This document shows, in pieces, positions 24,750-33,841 of a stretch of 64,000 nt of DNA (positions within the stretch are counted from its first letter, which is position 1; the number at the start of each line of letters is the position of its first letter). The stretch lies in assembly GCF_036192275.1 (NCBI RefSeq), contig NZ_CP108088.1, positions 4,279,501-4,343,500 on the forward strand, read 5' to 3'. The translations under genes were made by a program, and so were the position numbers. This DNA comes from Streptomyces sp. NBC_00250. GTDB lineage: Bacteria; Actinomycetota; Actinomycetes; Streptomycetales; Streptomycetaceae. Below the pieces are notes generated by a model that was given only the letters and a program-made list of their open reading frames with translations, had not been told where the DNA came from and made no database searches.

Positions 24750-26393
24750 ATGACCGATCCCGTCCCGCAGCCGGGGACCGAGCAGAGCCCGGACACCGCA
24801 CGGAACAGGGTGCCCGAGCCCCGCTCTCCCGGGGATTCCGCACCCTCCGCGGCCAGGACTCCGGGCCGTCCCTTACGGGAGTCCCAAGGTCCCGCCACTC
24901 CCGAACGGGAGTCCCACCAGCTCGTCTTCGGCGATCTCCACGACTATCCCGTGATGGCACAGGCCCTCGACAACCAGTGGCTGCCCGCCGGACTCGCGGG
25001 CGCCCGCCAGCACGCCTCCGCGCCGGCCCGACCGCCCGTGGAAGCGGTCGAGGCCGCCTCCGCCGAGCTACGCCGCTCGCTCGTGAACAGCGGCACCCTG
25101 GTGGTCAACCGCGCGTTCCTCCTCAACAACGAGGCGCTGTACGCGAACTACCTGCCGTCCGCCGACCCCGCGGAGCGGGACGCCTTCATCCGGCTCCTGA
25201 ACGACCGGGTGCTGGTGCCGTACCTCTACACGGAGCGGGAACCCGCCGCGGACTTCACCTGGGCCCACGACCGGGCCGTCGGACACGCCTGGCGACGGCT
25301 CGTGACGGAGGAGGCCGAACCCGCGCTGGTCCGCTTCGACTGGGACGACGAGGCCAACGGCGAGAAGGCCGGCCAGGTCGGCAACTTCTTCTCCACGAAC
25401 GTCTCCGCCCTCCGCCGGCTCCGGGCGCCGCAGCTCGCCCAGGACCTCGGCATCCCGGAGGAGCTGGCCAGGTCGATGCGCGAGGGCGTCCTCAAGGACA
25501 TCTACTTCTGGGCCGGTGAGCAGGACAACGACCGGGACATCACCCGTAACGCGCTCTACCAGCGGTTCATCACCCGGCCCGGCACCGATCCGTACCAGAA
25601 CCTGCTGCGCGACGGCGATCACGTCGTGCCCACCAAGCAGCTGGTCGACCTGCTCTACAGCCTGGGCGTGCCCCGGGCCGGCGGGCTGATCCCGGTCACC
25701 CCGCCGGACTCCCCGCCCCGCTCGACGCTCCAGGAGCTGCGCAGCGACCTGCGGCCCCGCGACGACGACCCGGAGGCGATCGGCCGGCTGCTGCGCGATC
25801 TGTTCGCGGACGCGCTGCACCGGGCGGTGGACGGGCCGAACTCGTACGCCGGTCTCTCGCTGGCCGACGTCAACCGGCTGCGGCGGGAGGAGGAGTGGCG
25901 GGCGTACGTGGACTCGCTCGACTCCTTCGTCCGCGGCGGCTTCCAGGACGGGCGGATCCCCTCTCCGGAGGAGTTCTCGGCGGGTACCTCCGAGGTGGCG
26001 CGGCGGCACGCGCGGATGCTGCGGACCGCGCGCGCGACGAGCGGCAGCGGCAGCGGGTTCGCCCGGGACATCGTCTCGGTCCTGGTCATCGAGGCGGGCG
26101 GGGTCGCCCTCCAGGTGACGAGCGGCGAGGAGGTGTCGCTGCTCGCGGGGTCCATCCAGATGCTGACGGCGGCCGCGGGGGCGCTGACCATCCGGCTGGA
26201 GTTCCGCGACCGGGGCACGAAGGGCCGGCGCGGAGGCCTCGGGCACTCGCTGACATTGCCGACGCTGCGGCTGGGCAGTCTGAAGCGGGACTGGGAGGCG
26301 ATCCTGGGGGCGTACGGAGGGCGGGTCGTCGAGACGGGACGGCTCCCCGGCGTACCCCGCCAGGCCGACCAGCAGTGCCAGCCCGACCAGTGA
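24750..26393 (+). CDS. Large protein of unknown function paired with Nudix gene
   Basis: This 547-residue soluble protein has no signal peptide or membrane segment. The first 60 residues are Pro/Ser/Arg-rich and probably disordered; the rest is well-folded in character (FGDLHDYPVMAQALDNQWLP, RRSLVNSGTLVVNRAFLLNN, VGNFFSTNVSALRRLRAPQL) and the C-terminal 100 residues include a hydrophobic strand-rich stretch (DIVSVLVIEAGGVALQVTSG). I do not recognise the family. The ATG at 24750 follows AGGGGAG; a start 10 codons upstream is weaker. The Nudix hydrolase gene begins 37 bp after its stop, so the two form an operon. Confidence 0.75.
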   Translation: MTDPVPQPGTEQSPDTARNRVPEPRSPGDSAPSAARTPGRPLRESQGPATPERESHQLVFGDLHDYPVMAQALDNQWLPAGLAGARQHASAPARPPVEAVEAASAELRRSLVNSGTLVVNRAFLLNNEALYANYLPSADPAERDAFIRLLNDRVLVPYLYTEREPAADFTWAHDRAVGHAWRRLVTEEAEPALVRFDWDDEANGEKAGQVGNFFSTNVSALRRLRAPQLAQDLGIPEELARSMREGVLKDIYFWAGEQDNDRDITRNALYQRFITRPGTDPYQNLLRDGDHVVPTKQLVDLLYSLGVPRAGGLIPVTPPDSPPRSTLQELRSDLRPRDDDPEAIGRLLRDLFADALHRAVDGPNSYAGLSLADVNRLRREEEWRAYVDSLDSFVRGGFQDGRIPSPEEFSAGTSEVARRHARMLRTARATSGSGSGFARDIVSVLVIEAGGVALQVTSGEEVSLLAGSIQMLTAAAGALTIRLEFRDRGTKGRRGGLGHSLTLPTLRLGSLKRDWEAILGAYGGRVVETGRLPGVPRQADQQCQPDQ

Positions 26394-26430
26394 CGAGCCG
26401 GCCAGGGGCCGGGAGAGGCAGGGTCCGCGC

Positions 26431-27063
26431 ATGAGCATGGAGCCCGCGCGCCGCTACGAGCAGCTGCGCGCCGAGCGGCCGGAGCTGTTCCGCAACGAGC
26501 CGGGCGGCATCGAGATCCTCACCGACCCGGACGCGGTCGCGGCCGCCGGAGGGGTGCTCTACCAGGATCCGTACGTCCTGCTCGTCCGGGATCCGGTGCG
26601 CTTCCCGGACGGCCGGGAGGGCACGTACATCCGCGCCCTGAGCGCGGCGGCCGAGCCCGGCTGTGTCGTGCTGCCGCTGCTCGGCGACCGGATGGTGCTC
26701 ATCGAGCACTACCGGCACGCCACCCGGTCCTGGCAGTGGGAGCTGCCCCGGGGCTTCGGCACCCGAGGCCTGTCGAGCGCGGAGAACGCGGCGAAGGAGG
26801 TGGACGAGGAGATCGGGGCGCGGGTGGAGGAGCTGATCCCGCTGGGCGAGCTGCATCCCGACAGCGGGATGACGGGCGACCGCGTCCTCCTCTTCGCGGC
26901 CCGGATCGACGCGATCGGCCGACTGGCGGACGCGGAGGCCATCCGGAGTTCGCTGACGATCCCCTTCGCGGAGGCGGAGGGGATGATCGCCGACGGCCGC
27001 ATCACGGACGCTTTCACCATCGCCACGATGACCCGCGCCCGCCTGGCGGGCCTGACGGCCTGA
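26431..27063 (+). CDS. Nudix hydrolase
   Basis: This 210-residue protein has a Nudix box variant within RGFGTRGLSSAENAAKEVDE followed by EIGA. The KEVxEExG core retains the metal-binding Glu residues, but the first Glu of the box is replaced (Leu) and the Arg is Lys. YQDPYVLLVRDPVRF and YRHATRSWQWELPRG resemble the ADP-ribose pyrophosphatase group, so it may hydrolyse an NDP-sugar or ADP-ribose. It is co-transcribed with the unknown 547-residue gene and could act on that protein's product. Confidence 0.8.
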   Translation: MSMEPARRYEQLRAERPELFRNEPGGIEILTDPDAVAAAGGVLYQDPYVLLVRDPVRFPDGREGTYIRALSAAAEPGCVVLPLLGDRMVLIEHYRHATRSWQWELPRGFGTRGLSSAENAAKEVDEEIGARVEELIPLGELHPDSGMTGDRVLLFAARIDAIGRLADAEAIRSSLTIPFAEAEGMIADGRITDAFTIATMTRARLAGLTA

Positions 27064-27099
27064 GGCGAGCGCGGGTACGGCGAGGGGTGTCCTGCCGAT

Positions 27100-27179
27100 G
27101 AGCCACCGGGCCGGTGGCTTTCCGGGACGGTGGCTTTCCGGGCCGGTCGCTACCGGCCCGGTGGCCTACGGAGCCGGTG
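27100..27179. repeat. Short degenerate repeat after rlmB
   Basis: GTGGCTTTCCGGGACG and GTGGCTTTCCGGGCCG occur head to tail, flanked by further GGCCGGTGG-type copies that can pair with each other. The array fills the space between the convergent Nudix and rlmB genes and may act as terminator. Confidence 0.6.
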
Positions 27180-28139
27180 TCAGCGGGCCATCCGGCGGCG
27201 GGCCGCCTCGTAGAGCACGACACCGGCGGCGACACCGGCGTTGAGCGACTCGGCGCCGCCCGGCATCGGGATGCGGACGAGGAAGTCGCAGGTCTCGCCG
27301 ACCAGGCGGGACAGGCCCTTGCCCTCGGAGCCGACGACGATGACGACCGGACCGCCCAGCTCCGCCAGCTCGTGCACGTCGCGGTCACCGTCGGCGGCGA
27401 GGCCGACGACCGTGACACCGGCCTTCTGGTACTGCTCCAGGCAGCGCGTCAGGTTGGTGGCGCGGGCGACCGGGGTACGGGCGGCGGTGCCGGCCGAGGT
27501 CTTCCAGGCACCGGCGGTCATACCGGCGGCGCGGCGCTCGGGGACGACGACGCCGTGGCCGCCGAAGGCGGAGACCGAGCGGACGACGGCGCCGAGGTTA
27601 CGCGGGTCGGTGATGCCGTCGAGGGCGACGATCAGCGGGTCGTCGTGGTCGTCGAACGCGGCCGTGACGAGGTCCTCGGGGTGCGCGTACTCGTACGGCG
27701 GCACCTGGAGGACGAGGCCCTGGTGGTTCAGGCCGTTCGTCATGCGGTCGAGCTCGGGGCGCGGCGCCTCCATGATGTTGATGTTGCCGCGGCCGGTGGC
27801 GAGGTTCAGGGCCTCGCGCACGCGCTCGTCGTTGTCGATGAACTGCTGCACGTACAGGGTCGTGGCGGGCACGCCGTCGCGCAGGGCCTCGAAGACCGGG
27901 TTGCGGCCGACGACCATCTCGGACAGGCCCTTGCCGCCGCGGCGGGCGACGGGCTTGCGCTTGGCCGCGTTCCGGGCCATCGCGTTGTTGACGCGGAATG
28001 CCTTGTGGCCCTTGCGGGCCTCGGCCTTGGGCGTCGGGCCTTTGCCTTCGAGGCCCTTGCGCCGCTGGCCACCGCTGCCGATCGTCGCACCCTTCTTGTT
28101 GGACGTGCGACGGTTCCTGCGCTGGCTGTTCCCGGCCAT
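27180..28139 (-). CDS. rlmB: 23S rRNA (guanosine-2'-O)-methyltransferase RlmB (TrmH family)
   Basis: This 319-residue SPOUT methyltransferase should methylate a 23S rRNA guanosine 2'-OH. It has a basic disordered head ([18 protein letters not shown]), the substrate-binding domain from [14 protein letters not shown], and the SPOUT knot motifs [33 protein letters not shown] and [20 protein letters not shown]. The long basic N-terminus is usual in actinobacteria. It lies downstream of cysS (99 bp) with a possible terminator between, and ends the isoprenoid/translation cluster. Confidence 0.9.
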   Translation of the reverse strand: MAGNSQRRNRRTSNKKGATIGSGGQRRKGLEGKGPTPKAEARKGHKAFRVNNAMARNAAKRKPVARRGGKGLSEMVVGRNPVFEALRDGVPATTLYVQQFIDNDERVREALNLATGRGNINIMEAPRPELDRMTNGLNHQGLVLQVPPYEYAHPEDLVTAAFDDHDDPLIVALDGITDPRNLGAVVRSVSAFGGHGVVVPERRAAGMTAGAWKTSAGTAARTPVARATNLTRCLEQYQKAGVTVVGLAADGDRDVHELAELGGPVVIVVGSEGKGLSRLVGETCDFLVRIPMPGGAESLNAGVAAGVVLYEAARRRMAR

Positions 28140-28202
28140 GACTACCTAATCCTCGGTGTTGCGTACGGAGGCGTACTCGGCCCTCGTACAAGGTCTGTAA
28201 CT

Positions 28203-28238
28203 GAAGTGTGCCGCCCGGAGGCCCGAGCGGCACGTCTT
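28203..28238 (-). terminator. Stem-loop between cysS and rlmB
   Basis: GTGCCGC and GCGGCAC arms (about 28208-28214 and 28227-28233) extended by GAAG/CTTC-type pairing form a hairpin directly after the cysS stop. It may attenuate read-through into rlmB. Confidence 0.55.
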
Positions 28239-29642
28239 CTAACGGTTGCCCAGCGTCCAGCGGGGGCCGTCGGGGCTGTCCTCGATGGCGAGGCCGGACT
28301 GGTTGAGCTGGTCGCGGATCGCGTCCGCGGTCGCCCAGTCCTTGCGCTCGCGCGCCGACTCGCGCTGCTCCAGCACGAGCCGTACGAGGGTGTCGACGGC
28401 GCCGTGGAGCTCTTCGCCGCCACCGGTCTCCTCGGCCCAGTGCGGGTCGAGCGGGTCCAGGCCGAGGACGCCGAGCATGGCACGGACCTCGGCGAGGCGG
28501 GCGATGGCCTCGTCCTTGTCGTCCGCGGCGAGGGCGCTGTTGCCCTGGCGGACGGTGGTGTGGATGATCGCGAGCGCGTGCGGCACGCCCAGGTCGTCGT
28601 CCATGGCCTCGGCGAAGGCCGGCGGCACCTCGGCGGCGGGGGCGACGTCCTTCCCTGCCTTCTCGGTGGCGCGCTGGACGAAGCCCTCGATGCGGGCGAA
28701 CGCCGACTCGGCCTCGCGCAGGGACTCCTCGCTGTACTCGATCATCGACCGGTAGTGCGGGGTGCCCAGGTAGTAGCGGAGGACGATGGGGCGCCAGTTC
28801 TTCACCATCTCGGACACCAGCACGCTGTTGCCGAGCGACTTCGACATCTTCTCGCCGGCCATGGTGACCCAGGCGTTGTGCACCCAGTACGAGGCGAAGT
28901 CGTCGCCGAAGGCCTTGGCCTGGGCGATCTCGTTCTCGTGGTGCGGGAAGATCAGGTCGAGGCCGCCGCCGTGGATGTCGAAGGCGGAGCCCAGGTACTT
29001 GTGGGCCATCGCCGAGCACTCCAGGTGCCAGCCGGGACGGCCGCGGCCCCAGGGGGTCTCCCAGTCGGGCTCGCCCGGCTTGGTGGCCTTCCACATCGCG
29101 AAGTCGCGCGGGTCGCGCTTGCCGGTGATGCCGTCCTCGGTGGGCTGGCGCAGGTCGTCGATGTCCTGGTTGGACAGCTCCAGATAGCCCGGGAAGGACC
29201 GCACGTCGAAGTAGACGCTGCCGTCGGCCTCGTACGCGTGACCGCGCTCGATGAGGCCGCGCATCATCTCGATCATCTCGGGGACGTGCCCGGTGGCGCG
29301 GGGCTCGTACGTCGGCGGCAGGCAACCGAGGGCGTCGTAGCCCGCGTTGAACGCGCGCTCGTTCTCGTAGCCGATGGACCACCAGGGGCGGACCTGGTCC
29401 GCGCCCTTGGCGATGATCTTGTCGTCGATGTCGGTGACGTTGCGGATGAACGTGACGTCGTAGCCGCGGTAGGCGAACCAGCGGCGCATGATGTCGAAGT
29501 TCAGCCCCGACCGGATGTGTCCGATGTGCGGGGCCGCCTGGACGGTGGCGCCACAGAGGTAGATCGAGACGCAGCCCGGCGTGAGCGGGGTGAAGTCACG
29601 GATCTGCCGGGCGCTGGTGTCGTACAGGCGAATAGTCACCAC
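28239..29642 (-). CDS. cysS: Cysteinyl-tRNA synthetase
   Basis: This 467-residue class I synthetase charges tRNA-Cys. Residue Cys30 (IYLCGATVQ) starts the zinc site, HIGH is at 39-42, and EKMSKSLGN lies near 265-275. WHLECSAM and [17 protein letters not shown], the remaining zinc ligands, are intact. Two GTG codons in a row (29642 and 29639) can serve as start; GGAG abuts the first. It has its own gene, as well as the mshC paralogue expected elsewhere in mycothiol producers. It lies in line with ispD and ispF. Confidence 0.95.
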   Translation of the reverse strand: MVTIRLYDTSARQIRDFTPLTPGCVSIYLCGATVQAAPHIGHIRSGLNFDIMRRWFAYRGYDVTFIRNVTDIDDKIIAKGADQVRPWWSIGYENERAFNAGYDALGCLPPTYEPRATGHVPEMIEMMRGLIERGHAYEADGSVYFDVRSFPGYLELSNQDIDDLRQPTEDGITGKRDPRDFAMWKATKPGEPDWETPWGRGRPGWHLECSAMAHKYLGSAFDIHGGGLDLIFPHHENEIAQAKAFGDDFASYWVHNAWVTMAGEKMSKSLGNSVLVSEMVKNWRPIVLRYYLGTPHYRSMIEYSEESLREAESAFARIEGFVQRATEKAGKDVAPAAEVPPAFAEAMDDDLGVPHALAIIHTTVRQGNSALAADDKDEAIARLAEVRAMLGVLGLDPLDPHWAEETGGGEELHGAVDTLVRLVLEQRESARERKDWATADAIRDQLNQSGLAIEDSPDGPRWTLGNR

Positions 29643-29763
29643 TCCAGGGTAGTGGGCGTGTGGTAGTGCCCCGATACCTGTTCCCCGTCTCCGATGACGT
29701 TTTTCACCGGTACCGGTGGATGCCGGTACCGGTGAACGTGACGACCGCCGCTCCGGAACGCGG

Positions 29764-30273
29764 TTACGGGCGTGCCACCCGGTACACGAGTGCCGTCGCG
29801 AGCGCCGCGAGGCCCTCCGCGCGACCCGTCAGACCGAGGCCGTCCGTGGTCGTGCCGGAGACCGAGACCGGGGCGCCGGCCGCCTCGCCCAGTGCCCTCT
29901 GGGCCTCGTCGCGCCGCTTGCCGACCTTGGGGCGGACGCCGACGACCTGGACCGCGATGTTGCCGATCTCGTAGCCCTCGGCGCGGACGATCCGGGCGGC
30001 CTCCGCGAGGAGGGTGACTCCGGAGGCGCCGGAGTACTCGGGACGCGAGGTGCCGAAGTGGGCGCCGAGGTCGCCGATGCCGGCGGCGGAGAAGAGCGCG
30101 TCGCAGGCGGCGTGGGCGGCGACGTCGCCGTCGGAGTGCCCGGCGAGGCCGTACCCGTCGTTCTCGTCGGCGTCCCAGAGGAGGCCGGCGCACCAGAGTT
30201 CGCGGCCCTTCTCGAAGGCGTGGACGTCGGTGCCGATGCCGACGAGCGGGACGAGGGGGAGATCAGAAGCCAT
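29764..30273 (-). CDS. ispF: 2-C-methyl-D-erythritol 2,4-cyclodiphosphate synthase
   Basis: This 169-residue protein catalyses the fifth step of the MEP isoprenoid pathway. It has the metal-binding GIGTDVHAF at the N-terminus and [21 protein letters not shown], the signature of the family. The start overlaps the end of ispD by 11 bp, so translation is coupled. Length is normal. Confidence 0.95.
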   Translation of the reverse strand: MASDLPLVPLVGIGTDVHAFEKGRELWCAGLLWDADENDGYGLAGHSDGDVAAHAACDALFSAAGIGDLGAHFGTSRPEYSGASGVTLLAEAARIVRAEGYEIGNIAVQVVGVRPKVGKRRDEAQRALGEAAGAPVSVSGTTTDGLGLTGRAEGLAALATALVYRVARP

Positions 30274-31012
30274 CGTTGGCCCTCCTGCGGGCGAGTACGG
30301 CCTCGGCGAGGACGAGGTCGAGGGGACGGGTCACCTTGAACGCCTCTTCGTGGCCGGGCACGACGACGACGGGCGCGCCGAGCCGCTCGACCATGCCGGC
30401 GCAGTCGGTGGCGCCCTCACCGGTGAGGGCGACGGTCGCGTGGGCGTTGACCAGGGTGTCGTGGTCGAAGCCCTGCGGGGTCTGGACGGCGCGGAGGCGG
30501 GCCCGGACCGGGGTGGCGACGACCTGCTCGGGGTCGCCCGGCTTCTCGGCCGGCTCGACCTCCTTGACGGTGTCGGCGACGGGCAGCGCGGGGACGACGG
30601 CGACGGCCCCGTCCCGGACCGCCTCGATGACCGCGTCGACGGTGTCGACGGGGACGAGCGGGCGGGCGGCGTCGTGGACGAGGACGGTGGTGATGCCCTC
30701 GGGGAGCGCCTGGAGGCCGAGGTGCACGGACTCCTGGCGGGTGTCACCGCCGGGCACGACCAGGTAGTCGGTCCGCTCGGGGAGGGCGTGGGCGTCGAGG
30801 AGGTTCTTGACCTCGGCGGCGCCGTCGGGGGGTGCGACCACGACGACCAGCGAGACCGCACGGGAGGCGGCCATCGCACGGACGGCGTGGATGAGCATGG
30901 GGGTGCCGTTCAGCGCGCGCAGCGCCTTGGGGGCGCCCGGACCGAGGCGTACGCCCCGTCCGGCCGCCGGGATCACCACGGCGGTACGAGAAGGACGCGC
31001 TTCGTCTGACAT
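30263..31012 (-). CDS. ispD: 2-C-methyl-D-erythritol 4-phosphate cytidylyltransferase
   Basis: This 249-residue protein makes CDP-methylerythritol in the MEP pathway. The nucleotide-binding loop is [20 protein letters not shown], followed by [20 protein letters not shown] and [20 protein letters not shown], all conserved in IspD. The ATG at 31012 has GGAG eight bases before it and is preferred to the start three codons upstream. It is upstream of ispF and downstream of carD, all on the minus strand; the 331-bp gap from carD probably contains its own promoter. Confidence 0.95.
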   Translation of the reverse strand: MSDEARPSRTAVVIPAAGRGVRLGPGAPKALRALNGTPMLIHAVRAMAASRAVSLVVVVAPPDGAAEVKNLLDAHALPERTDYLVVPGGDTRQESVHLGLQALPEGITTVLVHDAARPLVPVDTVDAVIEAVRDGAVAVVPALPVADTVKEVEPAEKPGDPEQVVATPVRARLRAVQTPQGFDHDTLVNAHATVALTGEGATDCAGMVERLGAPVVVVPGHEEAFKVTRPLDLVLAEAVLARRRANDGF

Positions 31013-31170
31013 CGGTTGCACTCCGGCAGGTTTGTTTCCGCGGCCGACATGGGTATGGCCTCACCGTGCCGGACGCTCCGCCTTGACCGGGCCCTTTCCG
31101 TGACGACGGTCGAGGCGTGCCGCCCGAGCACAGGGGTTCGGACGTGAAGAAGTAAGAGGGGGATGTGGAC

Positions 31171-31244
31171 GTACGTACATGAACATGCGTACGTGGCGTA
31201 CGCATGCATGCCGTACGTGACAGACAGTACGTACATGAACATGC
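31171..31244. repeat. 18-bp direct repeat with a palindrome cluster, upstream of ispD
   Basis: GTACGTACATGAACATGC occurs at 31171-31188 and again at 31227-31244, 56 bp apart. Between the two lie several small palindromes of the CGTACG, GCATGC and ATGCAT type. The cluster stands out as AT-richer and symmetric in a GC-rich region and is 159 bp upstream of the ispD start, a position where an operator for ispDF would be expected. Confidence 0.8.
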
Positions 31245-31343
31245 CGCAGCGCCCGGCGGCAGCACTGTGTGGATCACAGCACGCCAGCGGGCACCGCGGC
31301 ATCGCTTCACTTGTGAGCGCGCTCGGATGTCGTCAGAGCACGC

Positions 31344-31826
31344 TCAGGACGCGAGGACCTCGTCGAGGAGAGCCTCGGCCTTGTCCTCGTTCGTGTTCTC
31401 CGCGAGGGCCAGCTCGCTGACCAGGATCTGCCGAGCCTTGGCGAGCATGCGCTTCTCACCGGCGGAGAGACCGCGCTCGCGCTCGCGCCGCCACAGGTCG
31501 CGGACTACTTCGGCGACCTTGATGACATCGCCGGAGGCGAGCTTCTCGAGATTTGCCTTGTAGCGACGGGACCAGTTCGTCGGCTCTTCGGCGTACGGCG
31601 CGCGAAGCACCTCGAAGACCCGGTCCAGCCCGTCCTGACCGACTACGTCGCGAACACCAACGAACTCCGCATTGTCCGCCGGCACGCGAACCGTCAGGTC
31701 GCCCTGCGCGACCTTGAGCACCAAGTAGGTCTTGTCCACGCCTTTGATCTGGCGAGTTTCGATGGCCTCGATCAGCGCGGCCCCGTGATGGGGATAGACC
31801 ACGGTGTCGCCAACCTTGAACGTCAT
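31344..31826 (-). CDS. carD: CarD-family RNA polymerase-binding transcription regulator
   Basis: This 160-residue protein is the essential CarD that stabilises open promoter complexes. It has the RNAP-interacting Tudor-like domain ([20 protein letters not shown], residues 3-22) and the helical C-terminal DNA-binding domain with [17 protein letters not shown] and the Trp-containing [11 protein letters not shown]. Length and sequence match the actinobacterial family. It is transcribed toward ispD, with which it is conserved in many actinobacteria. Confidence 0.95.
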   Translation of the reverse strand: MTFKVGDTVVYPHHGAALIEAIETRQIKGVDKTYLVLKVAQGDLTVRVPADNAEFVGVRDVVGQDGLDRVFEVLRAPYAEEPTNWSRRYKANLEKLASGDVIKVAEVVRDLWRRERERGLSAGEKRMLAKARQILVSELALAENTNEDKAEALLDEVLAS

Positions 31827-32454
31827 GTGACAGGTACCCCTTCCGTGGCTATCCAGGGTAACACGGATACGGCTTCTTCTGAATGGCGTTTTCGCAGGTC
31901 AGGGCATATCTCGGGGCTTGACAACAGCAACACGAACGTGCTGCGGAGGGCTTCCGGAAGGCGGTATTCGCAGGTCGGAGCGGCTGCGCGGACGGAGAGA
32001 AACGCGCACGTTACACCTACCCGCAGCCCCTCCAGGGAGGGTCGATGCCCCGTTTTGTCGGGTTCGGAGTGGCCTTCCCAACGTACTCCGTTCGAGGATC
32101 GTCCACCCGTACGGATGCATCACCGGGTGATTCCGTAATTGATCAGCCGACGCGGGTCGGGGTTTTTCCGGAGGTACGGCTCCGGGGAATGCGGCGCGGC
32201 CCTCGAATTGATCAAGGCGGTTATGTGAACAACAGGTCAATGGGTCGCGATCCGGCCACGGCCGCCGGTGTGCGGCGAGAGCGGTGGACGGCTCGCGGGA
32301 CCGCCCCGGGGACCCCATGGCCGGTTAGGGGCGGGTCGGGTGCGGGACGGAGAGTGCGGCTCGGTAACCTGAGCGCGCTGACACACCCTTAGTTGGTCTT
32401 TAGTTCCGAAGCCTGTCCGTAGCTTGTCCGTACGTCCTAGGAGATGCCGCCGCC
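31827..32454. other. 628-bp divergent intergenic region
   Basis: The space between carD (minus) and the lipoprotein gene (plus) has no convincing coding frame. Near 32144 and 32207 are two TTGATCA-type segments, and 31960-32060 has several short palindromic strings. Both genes' promoters must be here; none could be placed with confidence. Confidence 0.45.
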
Positions 32455-33093
32455 GTGAGCCGCAGCCTTCGACGCGGCGCCCTCGCCGCCACCGCCATCG
32501 TTTTCTCCATCGCCGCGCTGTCCGCCTGTGGAGCGGGCAACGACGCGCAGACGCTCGAAATCAAGCCGGACAACGCCGCCGTCACGGTGGACGATGTCAA
32601 GATCCAGAACGCGCTCGTGATCACCCAGCCGCTGGACGTGGCCAAGGGCCCGGCCGTCGTCTCGGCCACCGTCTTCAACAACGGTGACAAGCCCCAGACG
32701 CTCGACGCCATCTCCCTCCAGGGCAGCAGCGCCACCGTGGCGCTGAAGGCGGCCACGGGCGCCGGCCCGATCGTCGTCCCGGCCGGCGGCTCCGTCGTGA
32801 TCGGCGGCGAGGGCAACGCCTCCGCCGTCATCGAGAACGGCAGCGAGGCCGCCCGCGACGGTGACGCGCAGAAGGTCGTCTTCAAGCTGAGCGAGACCGG
32901 CGACGTGAGCCTCAGCGCCTTCGTCGTCCCGGCGACCAGCTACTTCAAGGACTTCGGTCCGACCATCCTCCCGGCGCCCCCGGGCACCCAGCCGACCGCC
33001 ACCGCGACGCCCTCCGGCGCGGCCGAGGGCGAGCACGGCGGCGAGGCCTCCGGCGAGCCGTCGGGCGAGGCGAGCCACGCGGCCGGTCACTGA
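32455..33093 (+). CDS. Exported lipoprotein (PCu(A)C/DUF461-like)
   Basis: This 212-residue lipoprotein has a signal ending in a lipobox (IAALSAC, lipidated Cys25). The mature domain is an immunoglobulin-like beta fold (VDDVKIQNALVITQPL, VVSATVFNNGDKPQTLDAI) that resembles the copper chaperone-like DUF461 group, but I do not see the full copper His/Met site. The C-terminal tail is Gly/Glu/Ser/His-rich. The start is GTG 32455 with AGGAG upstream. It sits beside phoP, facing it, over a strong bidirectional terminator. Confidence 0.75.
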   Translation: MSRSLRRGALAATAIVFSIAALSACGAGNDAQTLEIKPDNAAVTVDDVKIQNALVITQPLDVAKGPAVVSATVFNNGDKPQTLDAISLQGSSATVALKAATGAGPIVVPAGGSVVIGGEGNASAVIENGSEAARDGDAQKVVFKLSETGDVSLSAFVVPATSYFKDFGPTILPAPPGTQPTATATPSGAAEGEHGGEASGEPSGEASHAAGH

Positions 33094-33104
33094 CCCGCAC
33101 ACAG

Positions 33105-33153
33105 GCATACGTGAAGGGCGCCTCCCCGGCGGGGAGGCGCCCTTCACGTATGC
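33105..33153. terminator. Bidirectional terminator of lipoprotein gene and phoP
   Basis: A perfect 23-bp inverted repeat (33105-33127 with 33131-33153) encloses only GGC. It separates the convergent lipoprotein gene and phoP. Confidence 0.95.
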
Positions 33154-33160
33154 ACCGCTT

Positions 33161-33841
33161 CTACGGCTCGAACTTGTAGCCCAGGCCTCGGACCGTGACC
33201 AGGTAGCGCGGGGCGCCCGGGTCCGGCTCGATCTTGGCGCGGAGGCGCTTGACGTGGACGTCGAGGGTCTTGGTGTCGCCGACGTAGTCCGCGCCCCAGA
33301 CCCGGTCGATGAGCTGCATACGGGTCAGCACACGGCCCGCGTTGCGCAGCAGCATCTCCAGGAGGTCGAACTCCTTCAGCGGCAGGTCGACCTTGCCGCC
33401 CGAGACCGTCACCACGTGGCGGTCGACGTCCATTCGGACCGGGCCGGCCTCCAGGGCCGCGGGGGTGACCTCCTCCGGCTCACCGCGGCGGCGCAGGACC
33501 GCGCGGATGCGGGCGACCAGCTCCCGCGAGGAGAAGGGCTTCGTCACGTAGTCGTCGGCTCCTATCTCCAGCCCGACGACCTTGTCGATCTCGCTGTCCT
33601 TGGCGGTCACCATGATGACCGGGACGTTCGAGCGGCCGCGCAGCTGACGGCACACCTCGGTACCGGGCAGCCCCGGAAGCATCAGGTCGAGGAGGACGAG
33701 ATCGGCCCCGTTGCGCTCGAACTCGTCGAGACCGTCGGGCCCGGTCGCCGCTACGGCGACCTCGAAGCCCTCCTTGCGAAGCATGTAGGACAGGGCGTCG
33801 CTGAAGGATTCCTCATCCTCGACGACGAGCACTCGGGTCAC
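33161..33841 (-). CDS. phoP: Phosphate response regulator PhoP
   Basis: This 226-residue OmpR-type regulator has a receiver domain with the phosphoacceptor Asp52 (LVLLDLMLPG), Thr/Lys at VTAKD and TKPFS, and a winged-helix DNA-binding domain (LPLKEFDLLEMLLRNAGRVL, DVHVKRLRAKIE). It activates the pho regulon when phosphate is low and represses secondary metabolism and nitrogen genes in streptomycetes. Its start overlaps the end of phoR by 4 bp. It is transcribed from the divergent, PHO-box-containing promoter. Confidence 0.95.
   Translation of the reverse strand: MTRVLVVEDEESFSDALSYMLRKEGFEVAVAATGPDGLDEFERNGADLVLLDLMLPGLPGTEVCRQLRGRSNVPVIMVTAKDSEIDKVVGLEIGADDYVTKPFSSRELVARIRAVLRRRGEPEEVTPAALEAGPVRMDVDRHVVTVSGGKVDLPLKEFDLLEMLLRNAGRVLTRMQLIDRVWGADYVGDTKTLDVHVKRLRAKIEPDPGAPRYLVTVRGLGYKFEP

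Noticed and set aside
27114..29666. 850-codon plus-strand open frame
   Set aside because: It is antisense to rlmB and cysS; the amino acid composition (Val/Gly/Leu/Asp/Arg) is typical of the complement of high-GC3 genes, and both sense genes have clear motifs.
31163..31420. Small frame across the CGTACG repeat cluster
   Set aside because: Its His/Tyr/Met-rich product arises from the palindromic repeats and it overlaps carD antisense.
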